Assembly: GCA_964459165.1 (NCBI GenBank)
Contig: CAYWKM010000008.1
Span: 1 to 40,396 of the forward strand
DNA: 40,396 nt
DNA from: RGIG4074 sp964459165
GTDB taxonomy: Bacteria > Bacillota > Clostridia > Christensenellales > Borkfalkiaceae
Direction of reading: 5' to 3'
The notes under the pieces are model-generated. The model made no database searches. It saw nothing but the letters and a program-made list of their open reading frames with translations, and was not told the origin of the DNA. This document shows positions 7,616 to 15,784 of this stretch, one piece after another. Position 1 is the stretch's first letter, and the number at the start of each line of letters is the position of its first letter. Both the position numbers and the translations under genes were made by a program.

Positions 7616-8518
7616 ATGAGATATGTAGTCACGGGCGCAACCGGCATGATCGGCTGTGCTCTTTTAAACGAAATCGTAAAAAACGGCGAAGAAGCGGTCG
7701 CCGTCGTCAATCCCGAAAGCAAAAGATTGGATCGCATACCTGAAAAGGTAGAAGTCGTATTCTGCTCGTTAAGCGATTATAAAAATTTTCTTCCCGATTT
7801 TTCGGCGGACGTCTTTTTTCACTTGGCATGGGCGAAAACCGATTATCGTTCCCGCGACGATAAACAGACGCAGGAGAATAACGTATCGTATGCGCTTGCC
7901 GCCGTCGATTTGGCGAAGCGGCTTGGCTGTAAAGCTTTCGTCGGGGCGGGAAGTCAGGCGGAATACGGGCTACAAAACGAGCCTTTAAAAGGGGATACGG
8001 AGGCGAAACCGGAAAGCGAGTACGGGAAAGCAAAATTAAAGGCTTGCGCTTTATCCCGAGAATTGTGCGCTTCTTATAAAATAAAATTCAATTGGTGCCG
8101 TATATTGAGCGTCTACGGACCGATGGATAATAAAACGACGCTGATCAGCTATCTCATTGAAAGCTTTTTACAAAATCGAAGCCCCGTTCTTACTCCGTGC
8201 GAACAGATGTGGGACTATCTTTATTCGGAGGATTGCGCGAGGGCGCTTTATCTGACGGCAAAAAAAGGAAAGGACGGAAAAATTTATCCGATCGGAAGCG
8301 GAAAGGCGAGGAAACTAAAAGAATACGTCCTTGACATTGCGGAAGAAACCGGATATAATGGAAAAGTAGGGTTTGGCGAAAAAGATTACTATCCGCATCA
8401 ACCGATGTTTTTGTGCGCCGATATGCGTGAATTGGAAGAGGACGTCGGCTTTGTTGCGACTACGCCCTTTAAAAAGGGAATCCGAAACATTATAAGAGAG
8501 GAATATGGATATGTTTAA
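7616..8518 (+). CDS. NAD(P)-dependent epimerase/dehydratase family protein
   Basis: This 300-residue extended short-chain dehydrogenase starts with the nucleotide-binding motif GATGMIG (7-13). Its catalytic triad is readable as S113 (GAGSQAEYG), Y136 and K140 (SEYGKAK). Members act on nucleotide-activated sugars as epimerases, dehydratases or 4-ketoreductases. Only 1 bp separates it from the ThDP enzyme stop, and it overlaps the aldolase by up to 14 bp. In the yersiniose pathway a reductase follows the ThDP enzyme, so reduction of a branched keto-sugar is one possible job here. The exact reaction cannot be told from sequence. Confidence 0.85.
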   Translation: MRYVVTGATGMIGCALLNEIVKNGEEAVAVVNPESKRLDRIPEKVEVVFCSLSDYKNFLPDFSADVFFHLAWAKTDYRSRDDKQTQENNVSYALAAVDLAKRLGCKAFVGAGSQAEYGLQNEPLKGDTEAKPESEYGKAKLKACALSRELCASYKIKFNWCRILSVYGPMDNKTTLISYLIESFLQNRSPVLTPCEQMWDYLYSEDCARALYLTAKKGKDGKIYPIGSGKARKLKEYVLDIAEETGYNGKVGFGEKDYYPHQPMFLCADMRELEEDVGFVATTPFKKGIRNIIREEYGYV

Positions 8519-9107
8519 AGAAAATAAAATAGTACCCGTTATCGTATTGAAAAAATTGGAAGACACAATTCCCACGTTGACCGCTTTGAAAAACGGAGGA
8601 ATCAAGATCGCCGAAATCACCTTCCGCACCGCTTGCGCAAAAGACGCCATTTCATTGGCGGTAAAAGAGTTCCCGGATATGATTATCGGCGCGGGAACGG
8701 TCGTTAACGATATACAGTGCGTGCAGGCAATCGAATGCGGAGCGAGGTTTATTGTCGGTCCCGGGTTCTCGGAAAGCGTTGCGAAGGTTTGCAAGAACAA
8801 AGGCGTTTTATATGTTCCCGGGTGCGTCACGCCGAGCGAAATTATACAAGCTTTGGAATACGATATCAAGACGATTAAATTTTTTCCTGCGGACGCTTAC
8901 GGCGGGATAAAGACCTTGAAAGCTCTCGCGGCGCCTTTCCCTCAGATCCGCTTTATTCCTACGGGCGGCATCGATGAAAATAATCTGATCGAGTACCTTG
9001 CTTTCGATAAAGTCGAAGCGGTGGGCGGCAGCTGGATGTGCAAGGGAACGCCCGAAGAAATAGAGGAAAAATCCAGAAAAGCCGTCGGAATCGTAAATAA
9101 TATTTAA
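8505..9107 (+). CDS. KDPG/KHG-type aldolase
   Basis: This 200-residue class I aldolase has the 2-keto-3-deoxy-6-phosphogluconate aldolase motifs in order: PVIVLKK (11-17), the acid-base glutamate E37 in EITFRT, GAGTV (62-66), the Schiff-base lysine K125 in IKFFPAD, and PTGGI. Relatives split KDPG or 4-hydroxy-2-oxoglutarate to pyruvate plus an aldehyde, and can run in reverse. No Entner-Doudoroff gene is nearby; it sits inside a sugar operon between an epimerase and a glycosyltransferase. It may supply pyruvate to the ThDP enzyme or make a keto-deoxy sugar. ATG 8511 fits the AGAGAGG site (ending 8501) better than ATG 8505. Confidence 0.85.
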   Translation: MDMFKENKIVPVIVLKKLEDTIPTLTALKNGGIKIAEITFRTACAKDAISLAVKEFPDMIIGAGTVVNDIQCVQAIECGARFIVGPGFSESVAKVCKNKGVLYVPGCVTPSEIIQALEYDIKTIKFFPADAYGGIKTLKALAAPFPQIRFIPTGGIDENNLIEYLAFDKVEAVGGSWMCKGTPEEIEEKSRKAVGIVNNI

Positions 9108-10088
9108 ATGATTAAGAAGAAACACAGTATGGGAGAATTCAAGAAAAAAATAAGCGTGCGCGTTCCTACCTATAACGAGGAGAAAAACGTCGAGGAAATG
9201 GCAAAAGCGATCGTCGGACAATTCGAAAGCTATTTGCCTTCCTATGACTATGAAATTTTGTTTATCGATAATTGTTCCACGGATCATACGCGGGAAAAAC
9301 TGACGAATTTGTGCGAAGGAAATCCGAAAATCAAAGCGATTTTTAACGCGAGGAATTTCGGACAGTTTAATTCACCTTACTACGGTCTTTGCCAGACGAC
9401 AGGCGATTGCGCCATTTCGATCGCCGCCGATTTTCAGGAACCCGTGGAGATGATCCCCGTCTTCGTAAAAAAATGGGAGGAGGGCGCGAAAATTGTCTGC
9501 GGAATAAGAGAGCAGGATACCGCGAATCCTATTTTAAAGGGGTTCCGTCGCTTGTATTACAGGCTGATGGAAAAAATGTCGGCCGTCAAACAAATCGAAA
9601 ATTTCAACGGATTCGGATTATACGATAAATCTTTTCTCGACGTCATGCGCTCTATCGACGATCCCGCTCCCTTTTTGCGGGGAATCGTAGCCGAGCTTGG
9701 TTTTCAATGCGTTACGGTACCGTATACGCAGGAGAAGCGCAGAGAGGGAAAATCGAGCAATAATTTTTTCCGGCTTTACGACGCCGCCATGCAAAGCTTT
9801 TCCACTTATAGTAAAACGCCCGTTCGATTTATTACCTTTTTCGGTCTATTCTTTATGGCGTTGAGCGTACTCGGAGGAATCGCTTGTATCATCCTCGCGT
9901 GCCTTAAAGTAAATATTTACGATTTTTGGTTGATTCCTCTCATCTCGTTCGGCTTTGCCGTTACGCAGTTTTTCATGGGAATCATAGGGGAATATATTCT
10001 TACGATAAAGACGCAGGTAATGAAGAGACCCGTCGTCGTCGAAGAAAAACGAATCAATTTCGAAGAGAAAGACGTTAAAAAGGAATAA
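9108..10088 (+). CDS. GT2 glycosyltransferase, polyprenyl-phosphate type (GtrB/DPM1-like)
   Basis: The 326-residue protein has a GT-A domain (about 15-235) followed by two hydrophobic helices (about 243-268 and 275-300). This is the plan of GtrB/DPM1-like enzymes that load a sugar from a nucleotide donor onto undecaprenyl phosphate at the membrane. Visible motifs are VPTYNEEKN, IDNCSTDHT and ADFQEP, the last replacing the usual D-x-D/DLQDPP. It abuts the aldolase stop directly. ATG 9108 and ATG 9129 are both possible, and neither has a strong ribosome binding site. It suggests the operon's product is a sugar exported on a lipid carrier. A terminator follows. Confidence 0.85.
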   Translation: MIKKKHSMGEFKKKISVRVPTYNEEKNVEEMAKAIVGQFESYLPSYDYEILFIDNCSTDHTREKLTNLCEGNPKIKAIFNARNFGQFNSPYYGLCQTTGDCAISIAADFQEPVEMIPVFVKKWEEGAKIVCGIREQDTANPILKGFRRLYYRLMEKMSAVKQIENFNGFGLYDKSFLDVMRSIDDPAPFLRGIVAELGFQCVTVPYTQEKRREGKSSNNFFRLYDAAMQSFSTYSKTPVRFITFFGLFFMALSVLGGIACIILACLKVNIYDFWLIPLISFGFAVTQFFMGIIGEYILTIKTQVMKRPVVVEEKRINFEEKDVKKE

Positions 10089-10093
10089 TTTTT

Positions 10094-10129
10094 CAAAAGC
10101 GAAGCGAAAAAGTCTGTCGCTTTTGTTTC
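10094..10129 (+). terminator. hairpin terminator of the sugar operon
   Basis: CAAAAGCGA (10094-10102) pairs with TCGCTTTTG (10117-10125) around a 14-base loop, followed by TTTC. Confidence 0.6.
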
Positions 10130-10193
10130 TTGACGCAATTTTAGCGCGATGGAGATAAAACGACAAAAGAATATACATTTTTCCCTTAAACAT

Positions 10194-10222
10194 TTGACAT
10201 TAAGAAGAAATTGATGTAAAAT
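10194..10222 (+). promoter_or_regulatory. promoter of rny
   Basis: TTGACA (10194-10199), a 17-bp spacer and TAAAAT (10217-10222). The leader is about 70 nt and ends in an AGGAGG ribosome binding site. Confidence 0.8.
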
Positions 10223-10298
10223 ATTTTTTGATGATAAAATGTATTGCCGTAGAAAGGCGATCTATTTATATTATTAAAACATTACAGGAGGCTGAACG

Positions 10299-11906
10299 AT
10301 GAATCAGTTGAGCAACCTGTTTCTTGCATCTGTACCAGTAGGAGTTTATGTCGGAACGGTCGTCGCTGTTTTGGCGATAGCTCTCGTAATCGGATATTTT
10401 GCCGGTAAAACATTTTTTGAAAAGAATTCCGCTAAAAAAATCGGAACCGTGGAGGAGCAAATCGCGCAATTGCGCGCCGAAGCCACCGCGGAATGTGAAC
10501 AGAAAAAAAAGGAAGCTATACTCGAAGCGAAGGAACAGGATCTTAAACGAAGAAAAGAATTTGAAGCTGAAACAAAGGAAAAGAAAATCGAACTGCAAAG
10601 ACAGGAGAACCGTTTAAATCAGAAGGAGGACTCTCTCGATAAGAAGGAGGAGACCTTTAACAGAAAAACGGAAGCTCTTGAACAGCAAAAGAACAATTTG
10701 GCAAGGCAAGAGGCTGAAGTCAAAAGAGTTCAGGAAAAAATCAATCATCAACACGAATTGATGATTCAGGAACTGGAAAAGGTTGCGCAGCTCACAAAGG
10801 AGGAAGCGAAGCAGCTTCTCACCAATGAAATTTTGGACGAGGCGAGAAACGACGTCGCCGTTCAAGTGAGAAATATCGAACAGGCGGCAAAGGACGACGC
10901 GGAGCTCAACGCCAAAAACATTATTTCTCTCGCCATTCAAAGGTGCGCTGCCGATCAGGCTTCCGAAATTACCGTATCGACGGTCGCTCTGCCTAACGAC
11001 GACATGAAGGCGAGAATTATCGGAAGGGAAGGACGAAACATTCGGGCGCTCGAAAACGCGACGGGAATCGAACTCCTCATCGACGATACGCCGGAGGTCG
11101 TCATCCTTTCCGGATTCGATCCCGTAAGGCGAGAAGTCGCAAGAATCGCTCTGGAACGTCTGATTTCCGACGGAAGGATTCATCCGGCGAGAATTGAGGA
11201 AACGGTCGAGAAGGTTCGCAAGGAAATCGATCAGCAGGTGAAGGCGGAAGGCGAAAACGCCATGTTTGAAGTCGGCATTTTCGGGCTTCATCCCGAGCTT
11301 ATCAAGCTGATCGGAGCCTTAAAATACAGGACGAGCTACGGTCAGAACGTGTATAAACATTCTATCGAAGTCGCTCAGCTCGCCGGACTTATGGCGCAGG
11401 AGCTCGGACTCGACGTAAACTTTGCAAAGCGCGCGGGACTTCTTCACGATATCGGCAAAGCCGTCGATCACGAACAAGAGGGAACGCATACTCAGCTCGG
11501 CGCCGACATGGCAAAGAAATATAAAGAAAACGCAAATATTGTAAATGCGATATTGGCTCATCACGGGGATTGCGAGCCGAAAACGATCGAAGCCGTTTTA
11601 GTACAGGCGGCGGACGCTATTTCGGGCGCGAGACCGGGAGCGAGACGCGAAACGGGTACGAACTACGTAAAGCGTCTTGAAAAATTGGAAGCGATCGGAG
11701 CGAGCTTCCAAGGGGTCGATAAATGTTACGCGATTCAAGCGGGCAGGGAAATCCGCGTAATCGTGAAGCCGGAGGTTATCGACGACGCCAAAGCTCTGTT
11801 TTTGGCGAAGGATATTGCAAAGAAGATCGAAGCCGAGCTTGAATACCCGGGACAGATCAAGGTGAACGTCATCAGGGAATTCCGCGGCGTCGAATACGCA
11901 AAATAA
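10299..11906 (+). CDS. rny: ribonuclease Y
   Basis: RNase Y is the membrane-anchored endoribonuclease that starts mRNA decay in many Firmicutes. This 535-residue protein has the full standard plan: an N-terminal transmembrane helix (about 13-35), a long charged coiled coil (about 45-190), a KH RNA-binding domain with IIGREGRNIRALE (about 243-255), and an HD domain with HSIEVAQ and the metal-binding pair in LLHDIGKAVDHE (about 383-394). It ends in the typical IREFRGVEYAK. AGGAGG precedes the ATG. It is probably transcribed alone from the promoter at 10194, with a hairpin just after the stop. Confidence 0.97.
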   Translation: MNQLSNLFLASVPVGVYVGTVVAVLAIALVIGYFAGKTFFEKNSAKKIGTVEEQIAQLRAEATAECEQKKKEAILEAKEQDLKRRKEFEAETKEKKIELQRQENRLNQKEDSLDKKEETFNRKTEALEQQKNNLARQEAEVKRVQEKINHQHELMIQELEKVAQLTKEEAKQLLTNEILDEARNDVAVQVRNIEQAAKDDAELNAKNIISLAIQRCAADQASEITVSTVALPNDDMKARIIGREGRNIRALENATGIELLIDDTPEVVILSGFDPVRREVARIALERLISDGRIHPARIEETVEKVRKEIDQQVKAEGENAMFEVGIFGLHPELIKLIGALKYRTSYGQNVYKHSIEVAQLAGLMAQELGLDVNFAKRAGLLHDIGKAVDHEQEGTHTQLGADMAKKYKENANIVNAILAHHGDCEPKTIEAVLVQAADAISGARPGARRETGTNYVKRLEKLEAIGASFQGVDKCYAIQAGREIRVIVKPEVIDDAKALFLAKDIAKKIEAELEYPGQIKVNVIREFRGVEYAK

Positions 11907-11915
11907 ATTAAAGAG

Positions 11916-11943
11916 TAAAGAGCAATTGCAGAATTGCTCTTTA
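11916..11943 (+). terminator. hairpin between rny and the ABC exporter genes
   Basis: A perfect 12-bp stem, TAAAGAGCAATT (11916-11927) with AATTGCTCTTTA (11932-11943), encloses a GCAG tetraloop. The right arm contains CTCTTT but no long U-run follows, so it may be a weak terminator or attenuator. Confidence 0.55.
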
Positions 11944-11967
11944 TTAATGACATTTAAGGAGTTTCGT

Positions 11968-13746
11968 GTGCTTTTCGGTAAATACATCAATAAATATTAT
12001 TTAAGATACGGAGGAATTTTACTGCTCGGAATATGCTCGCTGATTCTTGTGGATTATATGCAGCTCAGGATTCCCGAACTTTATAAAATGGTCGTTAACG
12101 GCGTCAACGAGGGGGAGGTTCTTTACGAGGGAGAAACGGTGGCGTTTGACATGACCTTTCTCTTTAAGCGGATTTGCACTCCGATGTTTTTCATTGTCTT
12201 ATCGATGATTTTCGGACGGTTTTTATGGCGGGTATGCTTTTTCGGCTCCGCCAATCGCGTCGAAGCGGATATCAGAAGTCGTATGTTTGACCGTTCGCTT
12301 CTCCTATCGCAGGAATATTATTCTAAGAATAAGGTCGGAAATTTGATGTCCTTATACACCAACGATCTCGATACCGTTAACGAGTGCTTCGGATGGGGAC
12401 TGATGATGCTGTTCGACGCCTTGTTTCTCGGAATCCTCGCTATCGCTAAAATGATAAAGATGAATCTGTTTTTATCGATTTTATCCATGATTCCCATGGC
12501 GTTTTTGTGCGTCGCCGGATTTGCGGTCTGCTTTTACCTTCAAAAAAAATGGGAAGAGAGGCAGGAAGCTTTTTCAAAATTGTCCGATTTTTCTCAGGAA
12601 AGTTTTTCGGGAGTAGCTGTCGTGAAAGCGTTCGTCAAAGAAGCGAAGGAATTGCTTGCCTTTCAAAGGCTCAATAAAAATAACGAGAATAAAAACGTTT
12701 CCTTTACGAGGCTTTCCGTATTGCTTGAAATAAGCGTAACGCTGTTCGTGGAATCCGTCGTTTGCATCATTCTCGGCTACGGCGGCTACTTGGTTTACAT
12801 AGGGAACTTTAACGCCGGGGAGCTCGTCGAGTTCATCGGGTATTTCAACGCCGTCGTCTGGCCGATCATGGCGATTTCGCAGCTCATCGAGATGACTTCG
12901 AGAGGGAGGGCTTCCTTAAAACGAATCGGAAGTCTTCTCGACGAAAAACCTACCGTGAAAGACGCTTCGGACGTCGAGGACGTCGATCGGATTGACGGAA
13001 AAATACGGTTCGAGCATCTTACCTTTTGCTATCCCGATCGGGAGGAAAAGGTTTTGCAGGACGTATCTTTCACCGTTGAAGCGGGAGAGAGCGTCGGAAT
13101 CATCGGGAAAACGGGTTCCGGAAAAACGACTCTCGTGGATTTGATTTTGAGAACTTATAACGTGCCGAACGGCACGATATTTATCGACGATCGGGACGTA
13201 AATCGCATTCCCATAAAAACGTTGCGCAAGTATGCCGCCTACGTTCCGCAGGATAATTTTCTTTTCAGCGATACCATCGAAAACAATATCGCCTTTTCCG
13301 GCGAATTTGCGGAAAATAAATTTGAATCGGTGAAGGCGGCCGCCGTAGCTTCCGATATCCACGAAGATATCGTCGAGTTTAAAGAAGGCTATCAGACCGT
13401 CCTCGGCGAAAGGGGAGTAACGGTTTCCGGAGGGCAAAAACAGAGAATTTCCATAGCGAGAGCCGTGATGAAAGAGGCTCCCATTCTTATTTTGGACGAT
13501 TCCGTCTCCGCCGTCGATACGGCGACCGAAAAAAACATTCTCGACGCGTTAAAGCAAAACAGAGTCGGAAAAACGACGATTCTTATCGCTCACCGCGTCT
13601 CTACGATCGAAAAAATGGATAAAATTATCTTTTTAGACGACGGTAAAGTCCTTGCCGTCGGAACGCACGAAAATCTTTACGAGACTTGTTTCGCCTATCG
13701 AACGATGGTAGATTTACAAAAATTGGAAGAAGAGAGGATATCTTAA
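11968..13746 (+). CDS. ABC exporter half-transporter with a degenerate ATP site
   Basis: This protein of about 592 residues has a six-helix exporter membrane domain followed by an ABC ATPase. The ATPase shows Walker A GKTGSGKTT (about 380-388), signature VSGGQKQR and Walker B ILILDDS, where Asp replaces the catalytic Glu. One non-catalytic site is the hallmark of heterodimeric exporters such as TM287/288, BmrC/D and LmrC/D. The partner follows 4 bp downstream. GTG 11968 is preferred because AAGGAG (11956-11961) lies 6 bp ahead; ATG 11947 has no site, and TTG 11926 is inside the hairpin. The substrate is unknown: drugs, lipids or peptides are all possible. Confidence 0.85.
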   Translation: MLFGKYINKYYLRYGGILLLGICSLILVDYMQLRIPELYKMVVNGVNEGEVLYEGETVAFDMTFLFKRICTPMFFIVLSMIFGRFLWRVCFFGSANRVEADIRSRMFDRSLLLSQEYYSKNKVGNLMSLYTNDLDTVNECFGWGLMMLFDALFLGILAIAKMIKMNLFLSILSMIPMAFLCVAGFAVCFYLQKKWEERQEAFSKLSDFSQESFSGVAVVKAFVKEAKELLAFQRLNKNNENKNVSFTRLSVLLEISVTLFVESVVCIILGYGGYLVYIGNFNAGELVEFIGYFNAVVWPIMAISQLIEMTSRGRASLKRIGSLLDEKPTVKDASDVEDVDRIDGKIRFEHLTFCYPDREEKVLQDVSFTVEAGESVGIIGKTGSGKTTLVDLILRTYNVPNGTIFIDDRDVNRIPIKTLRKYAAYVPQDNFLFSDTIENNIAFSGEFAENKFESVKAAAVASDIHEDIVEFKEGYQTVLGERGVTVSGGQKQRISIARAVMKEAPILILDDSVSAVDTATEKNILDALKQNRVGKTTILIAHRVSTIEKMDKIIFLDDGKVLAVGTHENLYETCFAYRTMVDLQKLEEERIS

Positions 13747-13750
13747 AGCT

Positions 13751-15643
13751 ATGATACGCGATTATTATCCTTTGTGGATCGTCGGTGCAATCATCGGCGT
13801 CATATCCGTTCTTCTCATTGCGGCATACGCGCTGATAAAGGATAAGCGGGAATCTGTCGGTTTCGAGCGAACGATGAAGGACGGCGAGCTCATCAAGAGA
13901 TTGTTCGTCTATGCGAAGCCTTATCGGTTGAATTTCGTTATCGTCGGAATCATTATGCTGATATCGATTTCTTACGATATTCTTTCCCCTCTTCTCATCG
14001 GTCACATCGAAGGAATCGTAAAGAATTCCTTTGAAATGGACGAGCTCCTCTTCTATGTTTTTTTGTACGCGGGAATCCTGCTCGTTTCATTAGTCGGCTC
14101 TTATTTTCAGGCGATCATTCTTCAAAAGACGGGGCAAAGGATTGTTTCGAATTTAAGAGAAGATTTATTTGCCCATATCGAAAGTCTTTCGCACAGCCAA
14201 TTGAACGACATTCCCGTCGGAAAGCTCGTTACGCGCGTAACCAACGATACGAACGCCCTTTCCAATATGTTTACCGGAGTCTTGGTCAATTTATGCAAAA
14301 ACAGTTTTATTATCGTCGGCGTGCTGATAGCCATGCTGCTGTTAAATTATGAACTTACCTTGATGATTTTGTGCTTCGTTCCTTTTATTGTTCTTTTTAC
14401 GATTATTTTCCGAAAGTTCTCGCGCAGAGCGTACCGAAAAGTAAAAGACGGGACGACGGACGTCAACGCCTTCTTGTCCGAAAATTTTTCCGGCATGAAG
14501 ATCGTTCAAATATTCAATCGCGAGGAAAAAAAGCGAGAGGAATTTGAAAAAAAGAATACCGCTTTGAAAAAAGCGAAAAATCAGGAGATTTTCGTTTTCG
14601 GGATTTTTCGTCCTCTCGTGTATATGCTGTATATTTCCTCGGTACTCTGCCTCTTTTTTCTCGGAGCGAAGGGATATATCGACGACGTAACCTTTCTCGG
14701 TCAGAAGATGACGAGCGAGGTTATCGTATCGTTCTATATGTATATTTCCACGTTTTTTAATCCGATTCAGAATCTTGCGGAGCAATTTAACGTATTGCAA
14801 TCGGCTCTCGCTTCCGCAGAAAAAATATTCTCCGTTTTTGATCTCAAACCGGAAATCGTAGATTCTCAGGACGCTATCGAGCTGGAGCGAGTCGAGGGGA
14901 ATATCGAGTTTAAGGACGTATGGTTCTGCTACGTCCCGGGAGAATGGGTTTTAAAAGGCGTAAGCTTTCAAGTAAAAGCGAAACAAACGGTCGCTTTCGT
15001 CGGTTCCACGGGCTCCGGAAAAACGACGATTCTTTCCTTGATATGCAGAAATTACGATTGTCAGAAGGGACAGATATTAATAGACGGAACGGATATCCGC
15101 AAGATAAAAATTTCTTCCCTTCGGAAACATTTCGGTCAAATGCTGCAAGACGTTTTTCTGTTTTCCGGCGATATACGAAGCAATATCGTCCTGCGGGAGG
15201 ATTCTTTTACGGACGAACAGATTATGGAGGTCTGCCGCTACGTCAACGCAGATCGTTTTATCGATAAGCTTCCCGCAGGATTAAACGAAGAGGTTCGGGA
15301 GAGAGGAAATAACTTTTCCGCCGGTCAAAGGCAACTTTTATCTTTTGCGCGCACGATTATCCATAGACCGGAGGTAATGATTCTCGACGAAGCCACCGCC
15401 AACATCGATACGGAGACGGAGGTCCTCATTCAGAATTCTTTGGAAAAAATGATGAATATCGGCACGATGCTCATGGTTGCCCATCGACTTTCCACCATAC
15501 AACACGCCGATAAAATTATCGTTCTTTCCCACGGAGAAATTGTCGAGCAAGGTTCTCATTTTGACTTGCTTGAAAAGAAGGGAAGATACTTCGAGCTTTA
15601 TATGCTGCAATATCATAAGCAACAGATTCGGAATAAAACATGA
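13751..15643 (+). CDS. ABC exporter half-transporter, catalytic partner
   Basis: This 630-residue exporter carries an extra N-terminal hydrophobic segment (about 4-24), the six-helix membrane domain (from about 55) and an ABC ATPase. The ATPase has Walker A GSTGSGKTT (about 417-425), signature FSAGQRQ (a variant of LSGGQ), Walker B VMILDEA with the catalytic Glu (about 541-547), and a switch histidine in VAHRLST. With the upstream subunit, which lacks the catalytic Glu, it should form a heterodimer with one consensus ATP site. The genes are 4 bp apart and surely co-transcribed. AGAGAGG at about 13732 serves the ATG. Confidence 0.88.
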   Translation: MIRDYYPLWIVGAIIGVISVLLIAAYALIKDKRESVGFERTMKDGELIKRLFVYAKPYRLNFVIVGIIMLISISYDILSPLLIGHIEGIVKNSFEMDELLFYVFLYAGILLVSLVGSYFQAIILQKTGQRIVSNLREDLFAHIESLSHSQLNDIPVGKLVTRVTNDTNALSNMFTGVLVNLCKNSFIIVGVLIAMLLLNYELTLMILCFVPFIVLFTIIFRKFSRRAYRKVKDGTTDVNAFLSENFSGMKIVQIFNREEKKREEFEKKNTALKKAKNQEIFVFGIFRPLVYMLYISSVLCLFFLGAKGYIDDVTFLGQKMTSEVIVSFYMYISTFFNPIQNLAEQFNVLQSALASAEKIFSVFDLKPEIVDSQDAIELERVEGNIEFKDVWFCYVPGEWVLKGVSFQVKAKQTVAFVGSTGSGKTTILSLICRNYDCQKGQILIDGTDIRKIKISSLRKHFGQMLQDVFLFSGDIRSNIVLREDSFTDEQIMEVCRYVNADRFIDKLPAGLNEEVRERGNNFSAGQRQLLSFARTIIHRPEVMILDEATANIDTETEVLIQNSLEKMMNIGTMLMVAHRLSTIQHADKIIVLSHGEIVEQGSHFDLLEKKGRYFELYMLQYHKQQIRNKT

Positions 15644-15668
15644 TTTTATAAAAAATGGTCGTATCGTA

Positions 15669-15697
15669 TTGCTTTTTTCCGTAATCTGTGATATGAT
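15669..15697 (+). promoter_or_regulatory. promoter of the CNNM/CorC gene
   Basis: TTGCTT (15669-15674), a 17-bp spacer and TATGAT (15692-15697). The start of transcription would fall near 15704, giving a leader of about 80 nt that contains nested dyads. Confidence 0.55.
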
Positions 15698-15699
15698 AA

Positions 15700-15770
15700 T
15701 ATATATTATATACGGCGTTTTGTTCGGCGACAAAAACCATGAATTTCGCCGTCGTCGTATATTATATATA
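15700..15770 (+). promoter_or_regulatory. structured 5' leader (nested inverted repeats)
   Basis: An AT-rich arm ending in CGGCG (15700-15717) faces CGCCG (15747-15751) plus an AT-rich arm (15758-15770). They match with one mismatch and a 6-base bulge. Inside, TTTTGT (15718-15723) pairs with ACAAAA (15730-15735). The outer arm ends 5 bp before the GGAGG site, so folding could affect translation. Confidence 0.4.
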
Positions 15771-15784
15771 AAAATGGAGGAATT

